Shown piece by piece: positions 51,329 through 61,182 of a stretch of 64,000 nt of DNA. Where the stretch lies: positions 248,001 through 312,000 of the forward strand of contig NHNW01000005.1 of NCBI GenBank assembly GCA_002786025.1, given 5' to 3'. The notes below the pieces were generated by a model that was not told where the DNA came from, searched no databases, and saw nothing but the letters and a program-made list of their open reading frames with translations. The stretch is from Zasmidium citrigriseum (taxonomy: Eukaryota; Ascomycota; Dothideomycetes; Mycosphaerellales; Mycosphaerellaceae). Within the stretch, counting starts at the first letter, position 1. Each line of letters begins with the position of its first letter. Made by a program: the position numbers and the translations under genes.

Positions 51329-52375
51329 ATGCTCGCCCGTCCAGCTCGGGGTCACTGCCCGACCAACCATCCATTCGTAGGAGCTCTCGAAGAACGCACC
51401 AAGCGCTTCATCACCATCGAACACGGGAAAGATGCGTCCAATCTATCCAAGTGCCACTCCCAATCGCAGTCTCTTCTCTTCTCTTTACCAGTAGAGATCC
51501 GCGAACTCATATACGACTACGCGTCAAGACCAAACATTCATCCCTCAGACCTTAAGACCGGCCCACAATGCCTGACGTATCTGCGAATGCCAGTGGTGTG
51601 GAGGACGAATCTATCCTGGCTGCGATCATGTAGACGCATCTGGCTAGAGGCCAACTCGTTCGCCTGGCGGTCTGCAGAGCCTACCTTCTACCGTCACTCC
51701 GATCGGCCGGATCTCTATGGCTTCCTTTACCAACTGACAGCTCTTAACGTTAGTCATCTCAAATATCTCCACATCGGCCAGGAATGCCATAATCTCAGGA
51801 TGAACGATTCCCTGCTTCGAATGCTGGATGGATCCAAACTTCAGGTCTGGCCTCCGCACCTGACAATCTCTCTTGTGGTCTATCCATCTTTGTGGGAACA
51901 CGATGCTGTCCAGCCCTGGTTCTGCAATATCCTCAACCACTCCAAGCTTCGCACCGTTGAGGATGTTGAAATTCTGTTTCACGTACCTGAAACTCAGGCT
52001 GAGAGTATTCTTGGGATTCTGCAGGCATTGGAGTCCGACCCAATGCTTGTTCTCTGGCACGTCAAACTCGAGGCCGGCGAAGGTCGGAAATGGATCCGCG
52101 AATGGGGAGATGTGAAGATCGAAAATCACTGGGCGAATAAGGTCGACATGCCATACCGCACATTCAAGGTCGCCTGCCACCATAGAAAGTGCGAGCAGAG
52201 ACTGCAGATCTATGGACCGGGCCTGGCGTGGGATTGCTGGCATGTTGTGCCATATCGTGTAATGTTTGGCCGGAGAGACAGCATGGAGCCTGACTTTGGA
52301 TACGCTGATCGGCTCGTGAAGGAGGTCGAGAAGCGATGGCATGAAGAGAGCAGTCTGCTCAAATTTGCCGAATAG
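51329..52375 (+). CDS. F-box-like / 2EXR-type protein
   Basis: A single exon gives 348 residues from the ATG at 51329. Upstream in-frame codons look like leader sequence. Residues 45-75 contain LLFSLPVEIRELIYDYA, the start of the fungal F-box-like/2EXR motif, followed by a Leu/Trp-rich region typical of this large family. F-box proteins act as SCF ubiquitin-ligase adaptors, but most fungal members with this short motif are uncharacterised. It is divergent from the threonyl-tRNA synthetase with 240 nt between. Confidence 0.75.
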   Translation: MLARPARGHCPTNHPFVGALEERTKRFITIEHGKDASNLSKCHSQSQSLLFSLPVEIRELIYDYASRPNIHPSDLKTGPQCLTYLRMPVVWRTNLSWLRSCRRIWLEANSFAWRSAEPTFYRHSDRPDLYGFLYQLTALNVSHLKYLHIGQECHNLRMNDSLLRMLDGSKLQVWPPHLTISLVVYPSLWEHDAVQPWFCNILNHSKLRTVEDVEILFHVPETQAESILGILQALESDPMLVLWHVKLEAGEGRKWIREWGDVKIENHWANKVDMPYRTFKVACHHRKCEQRLQIYGPGLAWDCWHVVPYRVMFGRRDSMEPDFGYADRLVKEVEKRWHEESSLLKFAE

Positions 52376-52800
52376 GAAATGAGGTCCATCGGGCTCTAGA
52401 AATCGCAATATCAGCGGGTCGGGAGTAAGGAACGACTGTGATTGTAAAAGCCGCGAAAGATTGCAACAGTCAGAATGCTGCTGCCTAAGACTTCGGTCAG
52501 TCCCAGTTCCGAGTTGTGTTTTCATGTGCTGAAGTTGTAGGCGAGATTGTCTGGGTGGCACGCTATCAAATATTGAGGCCGGCTTGCGGCCGCGCGCAGC
52601 TGCCTTGGCTCGCTGCATACGAATATACGAGCCTGACCTCCCAATGCTTCGTGCCACAAACAACACCCGCTCTCCACCAAACAATCCGTCTCGGCCGCTT
52701 CCGCCGCTCTGATTTCACCTTTAAAGTCGTCCCAGACCATCTTCCACCTCCGACCATCGACTCCTTCCCGCCGAATCTGCCTCAGCCTCACATCCCAACC
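52376..52800. other. intergenic region upstream of the SDR gene
   Basis: This 425-nt region has no gene. The in-frame open stretch before the SDR ATG (from 52516) carries no SDR features and is judged to be leader. Confidence 0.5.
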
Positions 52801-53706
52801 ATGGGCGGCGTCTCTTTCAACGCCGACAAGGACATACCCGACCTGACCGGCCAGGTCATCATCGTCACTGGCGGCAATGTTGGGCTAGGGTACGAGAGCA
52901 TCCGCCAACTCCTCAAACACAACCCGTCCCGCATCTACCTCGCCGCACGCTCTGCAGAAAAAGCCCAAGCAGCGATTCAAGAGCTCAAGAAGGAAACCCC
53001 CAACGCTCCCATCACCTTCCTCAAATTGGACCTCGCCTCCTTCGCCAGCATCAAAGCCGCCGCCCAAACCTTCCTCGCCTCCGAGTCCCGCCTCGACATC
53101 CTCATGAACAACGCCGGAATCATGATGACGCCCCCAGGTCTCACCCAAGAGGGCTACGAGATCCAAATCGGCACGAACCTCATGGGTCCCGCCCTCTTCA
53201 CGCAACTCCTCCTCCCCACCCTCCGAGCAACGGTCCCTCTCAATCCCCAGACTCGGGTCGTAAACCTCTCGTCCGCCTCAGAAAAGATGGCCCCAACAGC
53301 CGACCTCTACCCCTTCGCCGAGCTCAAAACCGACGCTGCCTCCCGTCCCACCACCCAGCGCTACACCATCTCCAAAATCGCCTTCATCCACTACACCTCC
53401 GCCCTGGCTCGTCGAGAGAAAGCTGTGAAGTGCATCAGCGTGCATCCCGGGATGGTGAGGACGAATTTGCATCACCAGAGTACGGGTTTCTTTCTGAGGC
53501 CGTTTCTTTATGCGGCGATTTTCTTTGCGACAAGCGTGGAGAAGGGAGCGCTGAGCCAGATTTGGGCGGCGGTGAGTCCGGATGCGAAGCATGGGGAGTA
53601 CTATGGGCCGGTGGGGAAGTTGGATGGGAGTAAGGTTAGCAAGGATGAGAAGCTCAGCGAGGAGTTGTGGGGGTGGGTACAGAGGGAGTTGGAGCCACAC
53701 TTGTGA
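52801..53706 (+). CDS. short-chain dehydrogenase/reductase
   Basis: A single exon encodes 301 residues with a Rossmann fold. The cofactor loop is TGGNVGLG (about residues 22-29), the structural motif NNAG (about 104-107), and the catalytic pair in YTISK, with a Ser of the NLSSAS strand. It belongs to the retinol-dehydrogenase/WW-oxidoreductase-like group of fungal SDRs. An Arg-rich end of strand 2 (AARS) suggests NADPH. The substrate is unknown. It is followed on the same strand by an MFS transporter. Confidence 0.9.
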   Translation: MGGVSFNADKDIPDLTGQVIIVTGGNVGLGYESIRQLLKHNPSRIYLAARSAEKAQAAIQELKKETPNAPITFLKLDLASFASIKAAAQTFLASESRLDILMNNAGIMMTPPGLTQEGYEIQIGTNLMGPALFTQLLLPTLRATVPLNPQTRVVNLSSASEKMAPTADLYPFAELKTDAASRPTTQRYTISKIAFIHYTSALARREKAVKCISVHPGMVRTNLHHQSTGFFLRPFLYAAIFFATSVEKGALSQIWAAVSPDAKHGEYYGPVGKLDGSKVSKDEKLSEELWGWVQRELEPHL

Positions 53707-54291
53707 TCGAAGACGACATGTTTTCTCAGCGCCAGGGCAAACAGGGAGGCTGGCCAATGTCTTTCACGATCCTACTGTTTCTGTCGATTCTATCGCCATC
53801 AAGCGAAGCATCGGACTATCAATTGCTTGGAGCTGATAAGGCTTGGCTAAACGCCTACGATCTCCAGCTATCTCTATCTTTCTCCTCTCGCAGGATGAGC
53901 AAGGTTATCTCGAACCGGGTCCCTTGCCACGCCGCCGGCCAACGTCACCTTGTCGTGCTATACACTGCGAACTTCGCAAAATCATCATGAGAGTGTTTTG
54001 AACAAAATCGAAGATGGGGGTCCAGGGGCGCCGAGTACTAGATTCAACACTCTCGATAATTCGCTTTTGGAGTCAGCGCTGATATGACCCGTGTGAGAGA
54101 CATGCTTTCCAATCGACGTGACATGGAAGCACGGCAACGAAGCACAAGCTGCAAGAGGGAAGCATGCACGTCGCCTATCACCAGCCGCGTGGCGTTCAAG
54201 TCGAAGCAGATAGGCATGTCTACAACTAGAGGTATAGTAGAAGGCCAACTCTTTCTCTCTGTACCCTTCTCTACTCCTCAACGTCGGCACC
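53707..54291. other. intergenic region, SDR to MFS transporter
   Basis: The 585-nt region has no coding potential. A TATAG word near 54233 is a weak TATA candidate for the transporter. Confidence 0.4.
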
Positions 54292-56106
54292 ATGGCCTCT
54301 CCATCTCAGGCTCTGGCAATCCACTCCGGTCACATCGACACCACCCTCGTCCCCGGCACAGTCCACCTCGTCGACCTCGATCACACCCTCCACACAAAAC
54401 ACTCCCGAGCTCACACCGACATAGTCCTCGTCCCAACACCCAGCGAAGACCCCGATGATCCTCTCAACTGGACATCCCGTCGCAAACTCCTCTCTCTGAT
54501 CTGCATGTGCGTCTACGTCTGGTTTACCGGAATCTGCAACAGCGTGGTGTATTCCGTCCTGGTGCCGTTGAGTGAGGCGAATGAGTTGAGTGTGGCGGAT
54601 TTGAATGCTGGGACGGGGTATTTGGTAAGCTCTTATCCCTTCACATTCTGTCTGTTGGTGCTGATGTGCGGGTGCATAGTTCCTCCTCTGCGGCTGGGGC
54701 CTCCTCTTCTGGCAACCCTTCGCATTACAATACGGCAAACGTCCAACGTACCTCATCTCAACCCTCGCAACCGTCGCCCTAACTCTCTGGGGTCCCTACG
54801 CCAAAGGCAACGGCCAATGGATCGCCAAATCAATCCTCTCGGGATTCTTCGCAGCCCCGATTGAAGCCCTTCCCGAGATCTCCGTCTCCGATGTGTTTTT
54901 CAGCCATGAGCGAGGGACATACATGGGCGTCTACGCCTTCGTTCTCGCAGGAAGCAATTTCTTCGCGCCGGTGATTTGTGGGTTTATCAATGATGGACAG
55001 GGGTATAAGTGGGTGTTTTACTACCCTGCTATCTTTTGTGGTTGTGCGTTCGTGTTTCTGTTTTTCTTCATGGAGGAGACGAATCATGATCGAAAGACCG
55101 TGGGGCTTGTTGAGAAAAGTGATGCTTCGCCTGCTCAAACTCCTCCCGTGGAAGACGCAGAGAAGAAGCAGCCCGCTGCAGAAGACGCTGATGTCGAGGT
55201 GGGAAGGACGCATACGCCAAAGACTTACCTCCAAAAACTCGCCCTCTGGGACGCACAATCCACCCGACCCCAACGCATGCCCTACCGCGCCCTCCTCTCC
55301 CTCCGCTTTCTCAGCTGGCCGGTCATCTTCTACGCCGGGTTCTCCTACGGCTCGTATCTGATCTGGTTCAACGTAAGCCCGGCTCTTCACCCACCGTTCC
55401 TCACCCACTAACCTCACCTCAGGTCCTCAACGGCACCGCCTCCCTCATCCTCGGCAGCGCCCCCTACAACTTCTCCACCTCCATGGTCGGCCTCTCCTAC
55501 CTCTCCTGCTGTCTCGGCGTAATAGCCGCAAGCGTCTACACAGGCCCTCTATCCGACCGGCTAACAATCCGCCTCGCGAGGCGGAATAACGGAATCATGG
55601 AACCTGAGCAGAGACTTTGGGGTTTCTCCCTCTGCCTCCTGGTCCTCCCGGCGAGTCTTCTACTCTGGGGCGTCGGCGCAGCCCACCATGTCCACTGGTT
55701 CGGGCTTATCGTCGCTATGTGCGGGACGGCGTTCTGTAACGCTTGTGGGATCACACTGTCTGTGAACTATCTTGTGGATTCGTACCGAGAGATCGGAGGC
55801 GATGGGATGACGACTGTTATTATTATTCGGAATACCATGTCGTTTGCTATTGGATATGGGTAAGTCTAAGCCATACCCTCGCATGTCTGAGACATATACT
55901 GACCTTCTGCCCTTCTCTTTGGCAGGATCACACCCTGGTTGAGTTTGGGACCGCAGAACTGTTTTATCAGTGCGGCTTTTGTGGGAATGGCGGCTTGTGC
56001 GGTGTTTTTGCCGGTGATTTGGTATGGGAAGAGGTTGAGGGAAACGAAGAGGGTGGAGTATTGGGAGTTGGTGAGGAGGCATGTTGGAATGGGGATGGTG
56101 CATTGA
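54292..56106 (+). CDS. MFS transporter, DHA1-like drug/polyamine antiporter type
   Basis: Four exons (54292-54624, 54680-55372, 55423-55859, 55926-56106) join in phase to 547 residues. The N-terminal [13 protein letters not shown] is typical of fungal DHA1 transporters, followed by about 12 membrane helices in two halves and a charged central loop (about 280-335) rich in Glu and Lys. Family members export drugs, toxins or polyamines by proton antiport at the plasma membrane. It lies next to an SDR and a DUF1772 gene, which fits but does not prove a role in metabolite export. Its third intron is introner-like. Confidence 0.88.
55860..55925 (+). repeat. introner-like intron, copy B
   Basis: This 66-nt intron of the transporter matches the 3' half of the peroxidase intron at 46119-46198. 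An AAGCCAT word, the ATGTC-N3-GACAT palindrome (55883-55895) and TACTGACCTTCTGCCCTT are shared. Only the donor-side sequence differs clearly. Confidence 0.7.
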
Positions 56107-56410
56107 GAGAAGGAGGAGTTGGTGAGTTGGGGAGAAAGAAAAGGGGAGGGGATGGTAGAAGTACAGATGTATACACGTAGTGAATTAGATACAGTCAGGT
56201 TAGTCATGGCAGCTGTGCTGTTGACACCGAGTATTGCTGGTCTTCCATCTCATTTGTCTCCGCTATCGCCGAAGATATGCCCTCAAGCCATCCTGTCTCA
56301 TATGGCCAGATAGGTATGGATGCCATCTCCCAGCCAGCAGGAAACGATGAGGCAACCTCCTCCCCTCCAGTCCACACGATCATCGATTCTTATCCAATCA
56401 ATTCTTCCTT

Positions 56411-57118
56411 TCACTCCATCGCGAAAGCATAAAGCCCCACACCCGTCGCAACATACATTCCCACCGCCCTCGCCGCATTCAACAACCCCCACTGTCCCAA
56501 AAACTCCACCGTATTACTCTTCTCCGCCTCCCGATCAATCGGCGCATCCTCATAAGGCTCAATCTTCTCCTCATCGCCCCCCAACCTCTTAACCTTATGC
56601 ACCAACGGCGCCATCAGCGCCCCCGTATACGGAAACACACTCGCAATCACCCCCGCGGTCGCCGCCCACTGCATCCACATGGCATTATTCACGCTCTTCG
56701 CGCGGTATGCGGAGATAGCGAAGACGCCGATGGCGAAGATCTCGACGGGCACGCAGAAGCGGAAGTTCAGGGTGTCGAATTGCGCGAATTGCTGCGCGAC
56801 GGCTTTGTAGGTCCCGCTGGTGCCGAGGGAGAAGTTGAAGACTTTGTTTTCTTGCGGCTGGGGGGTTAGGCGTCCGGATTCTTCGCTTGCGAGGGTTGGG
56901 ATGCGGAGGCTGGAGGAGGGGCGCGACGGGGCGCGGGAGGAGGGCGTCGAGGGGGAGGTGGTGTTGGCGAGGGGGCGGAGGAGCGAGGGGATGACGAAGA
57001 GGGAGGTGGTGCTTTGCGTTGTTGCGATGGAGAAGGTTGCGGCGAGGGCGATGCCTTTGAGCGCGATCCAGTTGCGGGTTTCGGTTGTCATGGTGGGGAT
57101 TGGGATTGGTGAGGACAT
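56411..57118 (-). CDS. DUF1772 / anthrone-oxygenase-like membrane protein
   Basis: A single exon gives 235 residues from the ATG at 57118 (MSSPIPIP). About four membrane helices are seen: residues 18-45, 115-135, 145-165 and the C-terminal 215-232. A Ser/Pro-rich loop lies between the first two. FDTLNFRFCVPVEIFAIG and the ends of the helices fit the DUF1772 family, whose best-known members oxidise anthrones to anthraquinones. Many members have no known role. It is convergent with the MFS transporter. Confidence 0.75.
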   Translation of the reverse strand: MSSPIPIPTMTTETRNWIALKGIALAATFSIATTQSTTSLFVIPSLLRPLANTTSPSTPSSRAPSRPSSSLRIPTLASEESGRLTPQPQENKVFNFSLGTSGTYKAVAQQFAQFDTLNFRFCVPVEIFAIGVFAISAYRAKSVNNAMWMQWAATAGVIASVFPYTGALMAPLVHKVKRLGGDEEKIEPYEDAPIDREAEKSNTVEFLGQWGLLNAARAVGMYVATGVGLYAFAME

Positions 57119-58001
57119 AGATTTCGTATGTAGTTTGAAAGGAGATGGATTGGGAAGGAGTGAGAGTTGAGTGAATGTTGTTAACTGCAGGTGGTCGTGT
57201 GAGGTCGATACGTAAGGTGCAGCACGGACCACGCAAGTGAGTGTTGACCTCCTGAAAATGACATCACCGCCAACGGGGCATCCCTGTGCTTCGCGGCCAC
57301 ACGGCTCCATATCATGATCAAAACGCCACTTTGCTCATCGATTGGGAATCTCTGTTTGTCTCTGAAAGTCCTGCTTTGAACGGTCCATCCAAGATCGGAT
57401 ATTGTTATTGAGGGTTGAGTCGAGGGTCAAGAACGGGCACGCTACTGCAGGTACTCGGCCAGGAAACCGCTCTTGGCTCCGATCCAAAGCCATTCGAAAG
57501 TCATCCACGCTGCGTCCGATCGGACTAGCGGTGCTTTCCCCTCTCAGCTATGTGGCACTCAATGCCCTTCGCCTTCTTCGGGACGGGACCGTTTGATAGA
57601 AACATGTCGCTGACAGAAGCCAAGAAGACATCTACAGCGCTATATTGGCCCGCCTCCCTCTGTTCCCAAGCTCAATTTGCTCAAATGGAGCCACACCAAA
57701 GTCCTTTGGATTACCAGACCACCGAGCAAACCCGTCGCAACCATGCTCTCCAACGAGGAAGTGCAATCATGCCGACTCGCCATGTTCGATTTCGCCAAGC
57801 ACTGGATCAGGCCACTCAATGCAGAAGTGGAACATGTGGCTTCGGCTAGACCGATCAGCTTCGTATCCAAGCCTGTCTGCAGTTATGAGCTGGCATGCTA
57901 GGATATCAACGGCATTTCAGCGCGGCTGCGCACTGCTGAGGTCAGTTCTCATCATTCCATTTTGTCAAGTCGGACTTTAGAGAACCTCGACCACGGCAGC
58001 C
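57119..58001. other. divergent intergenic region, no gene seen
   Basis: The 883-nt region lies between the DUF1772 gene (minus) and the HET gene (plus). Frames at 57550-57849 and 57645-57980 show no features and are probably leader or random. Confidence 0.4.
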
Positions 58002-60152
58002 ATGAACATCGCCTCTGACGCCCAGGAGGCCTTCCGAATCGCAAAGCTGGTCGGAAAGTCAGCTAGATTTGGCGGAAACTGGGTCAAGCGGATCGTAACG
58101 TCGTCCTGGAACGGGGTTTGCCAGACTTGCAATAATCTCCAACCTTACGACCATGAGAGAACGTTTGGCAAACCTGAGATTCCAGGCGAGCAACGCCCTT
58201 GGGCTGACAGACAAGAGCTGGCTAAGACGCCTACACTAGTCATCGAGGAAGTTCCGGCCAAGGACATCCTTGCATCACGGCAGACTGATCCCAAGACTGG
58301 CCGACCCAAGAGCAATTGCCCTTATTGCCGACTGCTTTGCGATGTATTCGATCACTTCTTCGGATTCGAGACGGATAGATGGGATAACAACGTCATGAGC
58401 GGCTTGCCCTTCATGGTGGGGTTGATGATCAAGCATGGCACTCCCTTGGTGATCCAATGCCTCAACTTTGAGTGGGACTCCAGCACTTATACATCGAGGG
58501 TTGATCTGGAGATGTTCGTGGAGACAGCCGTGTCCACCGACGTCGTGGATGCTCCCACCATAGGACCATCGGGACTCAGATCGAAAGACAGCTCTAGTCC
58601 AGGCTGTATGGATTTCATTCGACAGTGCATGGACGAGTGCTGGCATCACCATCCGAGATGTCGGAATTCTCTGACATCCTCACGCAGTTTCATGCCGACT
58701 CGTTTGATCTACGTTGGCCAGCAACTCGATGACATAAGACTCTTTGAGACAACTTCTACGGGTCTCAATTTCCAATGGGCGGCTTTGAGTCATTGCTGGG
58801 GTGGTGCCAACCCATTCTCTCTGCGGACCGACAACATTGACTCCTTGATGGCCGAAATACCGGTGGACGAGCTTCCAGCAACGTTCAAAGACGCCATGCG
58901 GGTCTGTCGCGAGCTCGGAATTGAGTATCTATGGATCGACTCGCTTTGCATCATTCAGAACGACAAGCTTGACTGGGAACGCGAGGCGGCACAAATGGGC
59001 TTGGTGTATTCACATGCCTTGGTCGTGATTAGTGCCGCATCGTCTCCAAATCCGAACACACCTTTTCTCGGGCCACGCGATGAGGACTGGCTGCCCAAGG
59101 AGTTCGAGTTTCAGACACCAAGAACCGGATATCAGATTCCATTGACCGTTCGCCGGCGACACATGGCAGCAGCTCCTCTGGAACAGGGTCTCCATCAACC
59201 CGCTCACACCAACTTCTGGTCTCATTCACGACGCAAAGGTCCTTTGTATAAGCGAGCCTGGTGCTTCCAGGAATCTCATCTCGCGACTCGCAACCTCCAC
59301 TACTCGCTTGGCAGCATCATCTTCGAATGCCAAACGCATCGTCGAAGCGAGGACCAGCTTCCCCCATATCCACAAATGCATTCCAACATCCTGGGCCAGG
59401 TCGACGATGGCTTGAAATGGCGCATGGTCGTCCAACAATACACCTCTCGCGAACTGACTTACGCCAGCGACAAACTCCCAGCAGTCTCCGGTATCGCCTC
59501 CCTCACGCCCCAAGCCCCTCGCACGCCCTACCTCGCCGGTCTATGGCAAGAAAGCCTCCTCCGCGACCTCCTCTGGCAACCAAACCCATCACCCGCGGAA
59601 GTCCTCGTCTACCCCAAAGACCAACTCACCGCACCCTCGTGGTCCTGGGCCTCTCTCAACCGGGCAATCGTCTACAACGAGTTCCATTCCTTCCGTCCCC
59701 TGGCCCAGCTCATCCACGCAGAAGTCAGCCCCAAAACCACCGCCAACCCCTTCGGCGCCGTGACCCACGCGTCCATCACCCTCCGCGCCCGCATGCGCCC
59801 CTGCAAAATCCGCTACAAACCCGCCTGCCGTGTCTTCTACCTCGAGCCCAACGGTTCCGTCTCGGAGGAAAAGCACTTCGTGTCCGACGGCCTGCTTACA
59901 CCCCGAGACCCTCATGCCCCGCCGGGATCCCGATATGTGTGCCGAGCGAGGAGTAAGGAGTTTGACGGCGAGGATATGGACGTTGCCTTTCTTTGCATCG
60001 GAGAGACGGGGTTCGGGCACTATGATCATGTGGGGTTGCTTGTGACGCCGAGTGTTGATGTTCCCGGCGCTTGGGAGAGGGTGGGCAATGTGACGAATCT
60101 GAGGAGGAAGTGGTGGGAGGGCGGGGAGGAGGTTGACGTGAGGCTTGTTTGA
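58002..60152 (+). CDS. HET-domain protein, distinct subfamily
   Basis: A single exon encodes 716 residues. The N-terminal region holds CQTCNNL and NCPYCRLLCDVF, possible zinc ligands. The HET domain (about 260-430) has WAALSHCWGG, YLWIDSLCIIQ and RAWCFQE. The C-terminal part contains RELTYASDKLPAVSGIA and SWSWAS, typical of this HET subfamily. It is clearly different from the tandem pair at 26774-30621. HET proteins trigger cell death in non-self recognition, but many are uncharacterised. Confidence 0.9.
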   Translation: MNIASDAQEAFRIAKLVGKSARFGGNWVKRIVTSSWNGVCQTCNNLQPYDHERTFGKPEIPGEQRPWADRQELAKTPTLVIEEVPAKDILASRQTDPKTGRPKSNCPYCRLLCDVFDHFFGFETDRWDNNVMSGLPFMVGLMIKHGTPLVIQCLNFEWDSSTYTSRVDLEMFVETAVSTDVVDAPTIGPSGLRSKDSSSPGCMDFIRQCMDECWHHHPRCRNSLTSSRSFMPTRLIYVGQQLDDIRLFETTSTGLNFQWAALSHCWGGANPFSLRTDNIDSLMAEIPVDELPATFKDAMRVCRELGIEYLWIDSLCIIQNDKLDWEREAAQMGLVYSHALVVISAASSPNPNTPFLGPRDEDWLPKEFEFQTPRTGYQIPLTVRRRHMAAAPLEQGLHQPAHTNFWSHSRRKGPLYKRAWCFQESHLATRNLHYSLGSIIFECQTHRRSEDQLPPYPQMHSNILGQVDDGLKWRMVVQQYTSRELTYASDKLPAVSGIASLTPQAPRTPYLAGLWQESLLRDLLWQPNPSPAEVLVYPKDQLTAPSWSWASLNRAIVYNEFHSFRPLAQLIHAEVSPKTTANPFGAVTHASITLRARMRPCKIRYKPACRVFYLEPNGSVSEEKHFVSDGLLTPRDPHAPPGSRYVCRARSKEFDGEDMDVAFLCIGETGFGHYDHVGLLVTPSVDVPGAWERVGNVTNLRRKWWEGGEEVDVRLV

Positions 60153-60580
60153 GATCGCGCACCGTCTGCTGGAAGAGGTCGACGTCCGGCTAAACACCCT
60201 CGAATTCTCCGGTCCATCGCAAGGCTGTGCGAGACTAGACAAGGATGTTCTCCGCACACTCGATTGCGGAGTGCATCAACTTACACACGTCTGAACTCCT
60301 CACAAATCCCTCAATTGGTTTCGCTTCACAGCCTGCAGGTCCCGTACTGCGACTAACTATCTGGCCCTAAGCTCTTCCCTTCCCCGGCCATCAATCTCCT
60401 TCCAGCACAATGTCCGAACGAGACGATCACGCGATCAAAGCCGACATTTGCAACATGTACAAGCGCTGCCTGATCCTCGGCTGAGAGCGTTCATCCATCT
60501 CTGGACTTCATCTTCAAGTCAACTCTCCAACCGCCAATTCACCTTTTCTCGCATTGCTATTATTTCTTACTATCGCAACG
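60153..60580. other. intergenic region upstream of small secreted protein
   Basis: The 428-nt region has no gene. The last 100 nt are pyrimidine-rich, as in fungal leaders. Confidence 0.45.
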
Positions 60581-61141
60581 ATGAAGACCACTCTCCTCTT
60601 ATCGTCACTGACTGCTTTGCTGATTGGCCTTGCAACAGCCAACCCTCTCGAGAAGCGAGCCGTAACCTGCCTCACCGTCGGCTCAACAGCGACCGCACGA
60701 TGGACGAATTCCGCCGGCCAGACATGTACTTGGACGGGCACAGTGGGAAGCAACTTTGGTACCAACAGCGCCAACGGTGGAGAGTAAGCCATGCTCTCTC
60801 CTCCCAAGCACCAAGCTCTTGCTAATGCCCGAGATAGCTATAGCTGCAACGGCCGTTGTGGAGCGGGCTGCTCAGGTGCCGCGGTCGGGAATGCGTATAC
60901 GCAGGATTGCTTCTCGCATGATATTTGTTCGTGGTTTGAGGGGGCTAGTGGCGGGTCTAGGTACGTTCTTCTTTTGATTTGTTGGGGGTTGGGGACTGAT
61001 ACTGGAAGCAGTGATCCCAACTGTGGCGCTGCGTATGATGCTGCGGTCGATGATACCTTGACGGGCGTTGTCAGGGGCTGTGGACAGACGAATCCGAGTA
61101 ATGGGGTACAGGCGCCGAGTGGGAGTCCGAGTTGTTCATAG
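60581..61141 (+). CDS. small secreted Cys-rich protein with phospholipase-A2-like His-Asp motif
   Basis: Three exons (60581-60783, 60838-60960, 61009-61141) give 152 residues, or 151 if the acceptor three nt later is used. A signal peptide (1-19) ends near NPLEKR, a likely Kex2 site. The mature protein has about 10 Cys and the motif DCFSHDIC, similar to the CxxHDxC catalytic core of secreted phospholipase A2, followed by DPNCG and AVDD. The His-Asp dyad could hydrolyse phospholipids, but the calcium loop of classical enzymes was not identified. Size, secretion and Cys content also fit a small effector-type protein. Confidence 0.75.
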
Positions 61142-61182
61142 GAAGATCGATGGGCGGTGTCTTGAGATGAGAACGGAGTCTA

